From NCBI RefSeq assembly GCF_000334155.1, contig NZ_ANNK01000087.1, positions 20,266 through 84,265 of the forward strand: a DNA stretch of 64,000 nt, given 5' to 3'. The notes beneath the pieces were generated by a model. The model was not told where the DNA came from. It saw only the letters and a list, made by a program, of their open reading frames with translations, and did not search any database. Origin of the DNA: Halalkalibacterium ligniniphilum (GTDB lineage Bacteria; Bacillota; Bacilli; Bacillales; Bacillaceae_D). The first letter of the stretch is position 1. Every line of letters starts with the position of its first letter. The translations under genes and the position numbers were made by a program. Below are positions 58,115 through 64,000 of the stretch, piece after piece.

Positions 58115-58248
58115 ACAATTGATAACTCTAAAGGGTACACAAACAAAGAGATAAGTTTTATTTATTTAAAACCAATAATGGCTCAATTCTACGAGAGCAG
58201 CCATCTTCTTCAATCTGTTCTTAAACGGGGGTCCTTTTTTAGAGGCTT

Positions 58249-58283
58249 ATGACCTAGCGGCTCTTTAATGCTTTCTAGGTCAT
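58249..58283. other. Hairpin between ku and the next gene
   Basis: ATGACCTAG and CTAGGTCAT pair perfectly (9 bp, 17-nt loop) between convergent genes; no T-run, so only a weak terminator candidate. Confidence 0.4.
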
Positions 58284-58305
58284 ATTAAGAACTTGATATA
58301 ATTAA

Positions 58306-58899
58306 TTATGAAGGAATGTGTTTTATTTCTTTTAGATAGGAAATAACCGCATTAGGATTACTCAATAGATCAATCCCTTTTTGTATGAGCTTCTTTTCAT
58401 GTTTAATATGAAACTGAGAAGCGACTTGTGTAATCGTACGAACCATGATTTGGAGATGGTGCTGCTCTGTTTCTGATAGCATTGATTCAACTGTCGGGCA
58501 GATAAAAGAACGACAGACGATGTTTTTGTAAAACGGAGGTAAGCTGCACCCTTCGCCTTGTTTTAAAAATACACAGACGGAATAACGTAGTTTAAGGTCA
58601 TCTCTTTCTAATTTCGTCAGCGAAAAGCTCTGTTGCTTATAAAAGCTAGGATCAACATTGGCATGGACTTTTATTTGATAGGGGAGGATTTGCGCATTCT
58701 CATGGTTTAAGATTGAGGTGCGCAAAAACGTTTCATTATGCTGAGCCATTTTTGAAAGCTCAAAAAGACCAAAAAGAGGACTATAGCTACAACAGCCTAC
58801 ACGAGGAAGATGGTCCTCAGCAGGTGAAAAGAACGTCTCAGGACAAAAAGAACAATGTGGTGTAAGCACTTGCTTATTTTTCTTATCTAAAACAATCAT
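58306..58899 (-). CDS. Hypothetical cysteine-rich protein
   Basis: ATG 58899 follows AAAGGTGG. About 197 aa with cysteines in CSFCPE, GCCSYSP, a later GEGC and CRSFIC, spaced as a possible metal-binding site; this recalls the Zn/Fe-chelating YkgJ-like proteins, but the exact motif differs. No signal or membrane segment. Function unknown. It is convergent with ku and divergent from odhA. Confidence 0.6.
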   Translation of the reverse strand: MIVLDKKNKQVLTPHCSFCPETFFSPAEDHLPRVGCCSYSPLFGLFELSKMAQHNETFLRTSILNHENAQILPYQIKVHANVDPSFYKQQSFSLTKLERDDLKLRYSVCVFLKQGEGCSLPPFYKNIVCRSFICPTVESMLSETEQHHLQIMVRTITQVASQFHIKHEKKLIQKGIDLLSNPNAVISYLKEIKHIPS

Positions 58900-59119
58900 A
58901 ATGGGCCACCTTTCCTTGAAACAACATACTATGTTCAAAACAAAAAAACAACTGTAAGAAGATTTAACAAATCAATAGAAATGACTGGATTTTCTGAATA
59001 AAAAGTCTTACACTCATGGTGAAGAAGAAATTTAAGCACGAAAAATAAAGTGAAATTGAGCCGAATTTTCAAATTTTTCTTTTTAGACGTATAAATCTAT
59101 GAAAAGTCCATTTTAACCT

Positions 59120-59166
59120 TTGAGCAAATGTGACAGTCATGTTAAAATGGTAATGTAAGCGTTACA
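59120..59166 (+). promoter_or_regulatory. odhA promoter with overlapping cre-like site
   Basis: TTGAGC (59120-59125), 17 bp, TAAAAT (59143-59148). TGTAAGCGTTACA (59154-59166), a cre-like near-palindrome, lies at the expected start point, as needed for CcpA repression. The rest of 58900-59223 shows nothing else. Confidence 0.6.
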
Positions 59167-59223
59167 ATTTACAACGTTCATAGATTTTACACAACTTAAT
59201 CGTATGTAGGAGGTTTTTATCAC

Positions 59224-62052
59224 ATGTCCAGCAAGGAGCACAAACCGGAAGAGCCATGGCAAGGATTTCATGGTCCGAACCTCGGTGTCGCAGTCGAACT
59301 TTATGAAGAGTACCAAAAAGACCCACATGCTGTAGATGAAGAGCTACGCGAAGTCTTTAATACTTGGGGACCGCCACCATCATCGGGAGCAGAGGCTACA
59401 AACTCAACTTTCACTCCAGATGCTACAACTGGATCGGACATGATTAAGAAGATCGTCGGTGCTGTTAAACTGGCTGATAACATTCGTGCCTATGGTCACT
59501 TAGCATCGGACATTCATCCCATTTTGAAAGAAACAAAAAATGAAGAACTACTGAATTTAAGCCAATACGGACTAACAGAAGAGGACCTTAAAAGCATTCC
59601 TGTAGATATGCTCTGTCCGTATGCTCCGTCTCACGTCAAAAACGGGCTTGATGCAATTCGTCATTTAAAAGCTGTCTATACAAAGACGATTGCTTTTGAA
59701 TTTTCTCATGTCCATGAAGAAGAAGAGCGGAATTGGCTTTACAAAATGGTGGAATCTGGTCTCTATCTACCAAACCTTTCAAACCAACAACGGGTAGCAT
59801 TATTAAATCGTTTAACGGAAGTAGAAGGGTTCGAGAAGTTTCTTCACCGCACGTTTGTCGGGCAAAAGCGGTTTTCTATTGAAGGGCTCGATTCACTTGT
59901 TCCAATGCTTGATGAAGTTGTAAAAGAAGCGGTCCATGAAGGAACGAAAAATGTAATGATTGGTATGGCCCATCGCGGACGTTTGAACGTTCTTGCCCAT
60001 GTGCTCGGCAAGCCTTATGCGAGGGTCTTTTCAGAGTTTCTTCATTTACCTAGCAAGGGGATTTCTCCTAACGAAGGCTCAATTAACGGTTGGACTGGCG
60101 ATGTAAAATATCATATGGGTGCCGACCGTCAAATAAAAGAGGAAAATACTGCGGCAGCACGGCTGACGCTTGCAAACAACCCTAGTCACCTTGAATTTGT
60201 TAGTCCAATTGTTGAAGGATACGCGCGGGCTGCTCAGGAAGATCGTACATCTCGTGGTGTTCCAGAACAGGATAGCTTAAAGGCATATTCGATTTTAATT
60301 CATGGTGATGCAGCCTTTCCTGGGCAAGGTGTCGTTACAGAAACGTTAAACCTTAGCAGATTAAGAGGGTATCAAACTGGTGGCTCTCTTCATATCATTG
60401 CCAATAACAACATTGGTTTTACGACAGAAACATTTGATTCTCGTTCTACAACCTATGCAAGTGACCCGGCAAAAGGGTTTGAAATACCGATTGTCCATGT
60501 AAATGGAGATGATCCAGAAGCTTGTCTTGCTGCGATGCATTTAGCCTTCCAATACCGTAAGCGATTTAAGAAAGATTTCCTAGTTGACTTAATTGGCTAC
60601 CGCCGTTTAGGTCACAACGAAATGGATGAACCAGCTGTCACGCAACCTGGATTATATGAAATCATTCGCAAGCATCCAACAACACGCGTGATTTACGCCA
60701 ATGCACTTACGGAAAAAGGGATCATTGATAAAGATAAGGCGAAAGCTTTAGATGATGAAGTACAAGCACGGCTTCAAGAAGAATATGATAAGGTTTTTCA
60801 AAATAAAACGGAGGAAATTCCGTCCGTTGCAACACCAGATGATATTGTTAATGGATTACCAAAGGTCGTTACATCAGTGGACGGTAAAATTCTTAAGTCA
60901 ATAAATGAAGAGCTTTTAGCGTGGCCAGAGAATTTTGCTGCGAACCAAAAGCTTGAGAAGATCTTAAAACGTCGTCTTACCGCTTTTGATGAGAATAACA
61001 AGATTGATTGGGCATTAGCGGAAACATTGGCGTTTGCGACCATTTTACATGATGGCACACCAGTTCGTTTAACTGGTCAAGATTCGGAGCGTGGTACGTT
61101 CGCCCATCGCCATCTTGTTCTTCATGATCGTAATACAAATAAAGTGTATTCTCCATTGCAGGAATTTAAGCAAGCAAACGCGTCATTTGCTGTTTATAAC
61201 AGCCCATTAAGCGAAACGGCTGTCCTTGGATTTGAGTATGGATACAATGTATTCGCACCTGAAACTCTCGTTTTATGGGAAGCTCAATTTGGTGATTTTG
61301 CGAACGGCGCACAAGTTATTTTTGACCAATGGATATCAGCAGGACGTGCAAAATGGGGTCAAAAATCAGGACTGGTTTGTCTCCTTCCTCATGGATATGA
61401 AGGCCAAGGCCCTGAGCATTCAAGTGCTCGCGTTGAACGATTCTTAGTTTTAGCAGCTGAAAATAACTGGACCATTGCCAATTGTACATCGGCTGCACAA
61501 TACTTCCATATTTTACGACGTCAAGCAGCGATTTTAGATACGAATGCGGTTCGCCCATTGATCATCATGACACCAAAAAGCTTACTCCGTAATCAGAGTG
61601 TTGCTTCACCTGCTGAAGCGTTTACAAATGGTGCATTTCAACCAGTTTTTGAACAGCCAAACCTTGGAAAGAACAAAGAAAAGGTTGAGCGCGTCATTTT
61701 ATGTAGTGGGAAAATAGCGATTGATTTGGCAGACAAGATTGAAAAAGAAAGTGATAAGGATTGGGATTGGCTTCATATCATTCGCGTTGAGGAGCTATAC
61801 CCGTTCCCACGTAAGCAAATCGAAGAGGTTTTCTCTCGGTATCCGAAATTACATGATATTGCGTGGGTACAAGAAGAGCCAAGAAACATGGGGGCTTGGC
61901 CGTTTATGCAATCAAAAGTTCGCAGAGCGGCAACAGAAGGAATTGAGGTTCGCTATATTGGACGTACGTACCGTTCTAGTCCTGCAGAAGGTGACCCAGT
62001 TGTCCATAAGAAGGAACAAGAACGAATTATTACAGAAGCGTTGAGTCGATAA
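59224..62052 (+). CDS. odhA: 2-Oxoglutarate dehydrogenase E1 component
   Basis: 942 aa, the full length of Bacillus OdhA. The ThDP-binding E1 core shows [41 protein letters not shown], and [17 protein letters not shown]; the C-terminal transketolase-like part carries [15 protein letters not shown] and [16 protein letters not shown]. It decarboxylates 2-oxoglutarate in the citrate cycle and passes the succinyl group to OdhB. TAGGAGG precedes the ATG. First gene of odhAB; it would oxidise the acetyl-CoA carbon produced by the aromatic pathway. Confidence 0.97.
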   Translation: MSSKEHKPEEPWQGFHGPNLGVAVELYEEYQKDPHAVDEELREVFNTWGPPPSSGAEATNSTFTPDATTGSDMIKKIVGAVKLADNIRAYGHLASDIHPILKETKNEELLNLSQYGLTEEDLKSIPVDMLCPYAPSHVKNGLDAIRHLKAVYTKTIAFEFSHVHEEEERNWLYKMVESGLYLPNLSNQQRVALLNRLTEVEGFEKFLHRTFVGQKRFSIEGLDSLVPMLDEVVKEAVHEGTKNVMIGMAHRGRLNVLAHVLGKPYARVFSEFLHLPSKGISPNEGSINGWTGDVKYHMGADRQIKEENTAAARLTLANNPSHLEFVSPIVEGYARAAQEDRTSRGVPEQDSLKAYSILIHGDAAFPGQGVVTETLNLSRLRGYQTGGSLHIIANNNIGFTTETFDSRSTTYASDPAKGFEIPIVHVNGDDPEACLAAMHLAFQYRKRFKKDFLVDLIGYRRLGHNEMDEPAVTQPGLYEIIRKHPTTRVIYANALTEKGIIDKDKAKALDDEVQARLQEEYDKVFQNKTEEIPSVATPDDIVNGLPKVVTSVDGKILKSINEELLAWPENFAANQKLEKILKRRLTAFDENNKIDWALAETLAFATILHDGTPVRLTGQDSERGTFAHRHLVLHDRNTNKVYSPLQEFKQANASFAVYNSPLSETAVLGFEYGYNVFAPETLVLWEAQFGDFANGAQVIFDQWISAGRAKWGQKSGLVCLLPHGYEGQGPEHSSARVERFLVLAAENNWTIANCTSAAQYFHILRRQAAILDTNAVRPLIIMTPKSLLRNQSVASPAEAFTNGAFQPVFEQPNLGKNKEKVERVILCSGKIAIDLADKIEKESDKDWDWLHIIRVEELYPFPRKQIEEVFSRYPKLHDIAWVQEEPRNMGAWPFMQSKVRRAATEGIEVRYIGRTYRSSPAEGDPVVHKKEQERIITEALSR

Positions 62053-62071
62053 TCTTAAGGAGGCCATCATT

Positions 62072-63340
62072 GTGATTGAAATTAAAGTACCGGAATTAGC
62101 AGAATCGATTACAGAAGGAACGATTGCTCAGTGGTTGAAGCAGGTTGGGGATCATGTCAACCAAGGAGAATACATTGCAGAACTAGAAACAGATAAGGTA
62201 AATGTAGAAATTACCGCAGAGTATTCCGGTGTGATTAAAGAATTTAAAAAGGAGCCTGGTGACACCGTTGAAGTAGGTGAGGTTATAGCAGTATTAGATG
62301 AAAATGCTGACGCTTCTGCTGCAACAGAAGCACCAGGTTCTGAAGAAAAAACAGAACAGCAACCTGTTAAAGAAGATGCTTCAGCAGCTGCGGAGAGTCA
62401 AGCAGAAGAGAAAAAGGGGTCAACGGATCGTCCGCTTGCTTCTCCAGCTGCACGCAAGCTAGCTCGAGAAAAAGGAATTAACTTGAGTGCTGTACCGACA
62501 GCTGATCCGCTTGGGCGTGTTCGTAAACAGGATGTGGAGTCATATGATGGAAAACCAGCTGCTTCGGCTCCTTCACAAGAGAAAAAGCCTACTTCATCTC
62601 AACAAGCTCCAGCAGCGAAAAAAGTTGAGCAGTTAGGAAAGCCCGTTGAGCGTATTAAAATGTCCCGTCGCCGTCAAACAATTGCAAAGAGACTTGTTGA
62701 ATCTCAACAGACGGCAGCCATGCTGACAACGTTCAATGAAGTCGACATGTCGGCAGTAATGGAATTAAGAAAACGTCGTAAGGATGCATTCTTCGAGAAG
62801 AATGGTGTGAAGCTAGGGTTCATGTCCTTCTTCACAAAAGCAGTAATTGGAGCTTTAAAAGAGTTTCCTTTACTTAACGCAGAAATCCAAGGTGACGAAA
62901 TTTTATTGAAAAAGTATTACGATATTGGCATCGCTGTCTCTACCGATGAAGGGCTTGTTGTACCTGTCGTTCGAGATGCAGACCGTTTAGGTTTTGCAGG
63001 GATTGAGCGGGAAATTTCAAATCTAGGTAAAAAGGCAAGGGATAATAAACTTTCACTTTCTGATTTACAAGGTGGTACATTCACCATTACCAATGGTGGG
63101 GTGTTCGGTTCGCTTTGGTCTACGCCAATTTTAAATGCACCGCAGGTAGGAATCCTTGGTATGCATAAGGTACAATGGCGTCCTGTTGCCATTGATGAAG
63201 AGAATTTCGAGAATCGTCCAATGATGTATATCGCGTTGTCTTACGATCATCGTATTGTTGATGGAAAGGAAGCAGTTAGTTTCTTAGTAAAAGTGAAGGA
63301 TTTACTAGAGGATCCTGAATCCCTATTACTAGAAGGATAA
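62072..63340 (+). CDS. odhB: 2-Oxoglutarate dehydrogenase E2 (dihydrolipoyl succinyltransferase)
   Basis: 422 aa; GTG 62072 follows AAGGAGG. One lipoyl domain (residues 1-75, lipoyl Lys in [11 protein letters not shown]), an Ala/Pro/Glu linker, an E3-binding domain (about 115-155, [17 protein letters not shown]) and the catalytic acyltransferase domain to the end, with the active-site HRIVDG in [12 protein letters not shown]. It forms the core of the complex with OdhA and the shared E3. A terminator follows. Confidence 0.97.
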   Translation: MIEIKVPELAESITEGTIAQWLKQVGDHVNQGEYIAELETDKVNVEITAEYSGVIKEFKKEPGDTVEVGEVIAVLDENADASAATEAPGSEEKTEQQPVKEDASAAAESQAEEKKGSTDRPLASPAARKLAREKGINLSAVPTADPLGRVRKQDVESYDGKPAASAPSQEKKPTSSQQAPAAKKVEQLGKPVERIKMSRRRQTIAKRLVESQQTAAMLTTFNEVDMSAVMELRKRRKDAFFEKNGVKLGFMSFFTKAVIGALKEFPLLNAEIQGDEILLKKYYDIGIAVSTDEGLVVPVVRDADRLGFAGIEREISNLGKKARDNKLSLSDLQGGTFTITNGGVFGSLWSTPILNAPQVGILGMHKVQWRPVAIDEENFENRPMMYIALSYDHRIVDGKEAVSFLVKVKDLLEDPESLLLEG

Positions 63341-63352
63341 TACTTGTTTGTA

Positions 63353-63387
63353 AGCCTCCTTGAAGCAACCGCTCCGAGGAGGTTTTA
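63353..63387 (+). terminator. Terminator of odhAB
   Basis: AGCCTCCTTG pairs with CGAGGAGGTT (G-U pairs included) around a 12-nt loop, then TTTT. Confidence 0.7.
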
Positions 63388-63446
63388 TGTATGAATCAAT
63401 CATTTGTTGTATATGATGATAAAAACAGATGATATTTGGAGGCAAG

Positions 63447-63992
63447 ATGGAAGAATTTCTATTAGCAAGTTTTCTATCGGCGATGGCAACAGGGCTTGGT
63501 GCATTACCCATTTTATTTTTTAAGAAAGCAAGTCATCGCTGGAGAGATATATTGCTCGCATTTACAGCTGGCGTGATGGTAACAGCTGCAACCTTCGAGC
63601 TTATCCCTGAAGCATTGCAAATAGGCGGCTTAGGGAATGTTGTTTTAGGAATATCATTAGGTGTAATTACCTTAACGATTTTAGAACGAACGATTCCCCA
63701 CCTCGACCTAGATCATGGAACGAAAAATATGAATTACGATCGAAAAGCAGTGCTTGTCATCACTGCGATCATTCTTCATAACTTACCAGAAGGGTTATCT
63801 GTTGGTGTTAGCTATGGCAGTGGAGTAGAGGGACTAGGTCCGTTCATTGCGTTTGCAATAGGTTTGCAAAATGCCCCTGAAGGGTTTCTTGTTGCTCTCT
63901 ATTTGATTCAGCAGCAAGTCAGACGTTTAAAAGCTTTTATGATCGCTAGCTTTACAGGTGCTGTGGAGGTCATAACAGCCATTATTGGCTAA
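63447..63992 (+). CDS. ZIP-family metal transporter, early stop
   Basis: ATG 63447 follows TTGGAGG. About 181 aa with five to six membrane segments and the ZIP metal-site helices: HNLPEGLSVGVSYG and LQNAPEGFLVALYL, plus a His/Asp stretch HLDLDHG in the loop. ZIP importers of Zn or related metals normally run to about 240-270 aa and have a last pair of helices after GAVEVITAIIG, where a TAA occurs here 8 bp before the window end. One missing T in GGCTAATTTTC would restore GLIFN, so a frameshift is possible. The start and core are secure; integrity is not. Confidence 0.8.
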   Translation: MEEFLLASFLSAMATGLGALPILFFKKASHRWRDILLAFTAGVMVTAATFELIPEALQIGGLGNVVLGISLGVITLTILERTIPHLDLDHGTKNMNYDRKAVLVITAIILHNLPEGLSVGVSYGSGVEGLGPFIAFAIGLQNAPEGFLVALYLIQQQVRRLKAFMIASFTGAVEVITAIIG

Positions 63993-64000
63993 TTTTCAAC

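Overview
The window reads as chromosome of a low-GC, spore-former-type Firmicute of the Bacillaceae. This rests on AGGAGG-type ribosome sites throughout and on close relatives of Bacillus genes: ferredoxin Fer, a YumC-type ferredoxin-NADP reductase, ThiC behind a TPP riboswitch, OdhA/OdhB, TreP, LigD/Ku, a YerP/YerO-like efflux pair and YycC. CcpA-type cre sites and a yybP-ykoY (Mn2+) riboswitch fit the same group.

Positions 1 to about 39.5 kb form a catabolic island for aromatic acids. The core (26.5-36.1 kb) is an apparently complete protocatechuate 2,3-cleavage (pra-type) pathway: 4-hydroxybenzoate 3-hydroxylase, class III extradiol dioxygenase, an amidohydrolase-type semialdehyde decarboxylase, 2-hydroxymuconate semialdehyde dehydrogenase, tautomerase, oxalocrotonate decarboxylase, hydratase, hydroxy-oxovalerate aldolase and acylating acetaldehyde dehydrogenase. 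Together these give pyruvate plus acetyl-CoA. Upstream (1-24.6 kb) are feeder functions: a class II aldolase-type protein cut by the left edge, UbiX, UbiD, a two-subunit Rieske oxygenase, two aldehyde dehydrogenases, an isochorismatase-family hydrolase and a ferredoxin reductase/ferredoxin pair. Three uptake systems serve the island: two tripartite tricarboxylate (TTT) transporters and one TRAP transporter. Control is by two LysR and four IclR regulators. Related IclR-type palindromes lie before most catabolic operons, and cre sites lie before several.

From 39.5 to 64 kb the content is housekeeping: thiC; small membrane proteins and lipoproteins; a lytic transglycosylase; a low-molecular-weight phosphatase; a protein-kinase-like gene behind a manganese riboswitch; a TetR-controlled RND pump; a YeeE/YedE transporter with an in-frame TGA at a conserved cysteine; orphan treP; LigD/Ku; odhAB; and a ZIP-type metal transporter that ends early.

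The two most unusual observations are (i) a HAD phosphatase fused to an archaeal-type (CTP-dependent, DUF120) riboflavin kinase domain, divergent from ubiD, whose product needs prenylated FMN, and (ii) the single TGA in the YeeE/YedE gene, which is either a nonsense mutation or a selenocysteine codon. Degraded genes (an SDR tail at 6.9 kb, a lipoprotein-like remnant at 45.1 kb, and an apparent frameshift at the HAD gene start) show ongoing decay.
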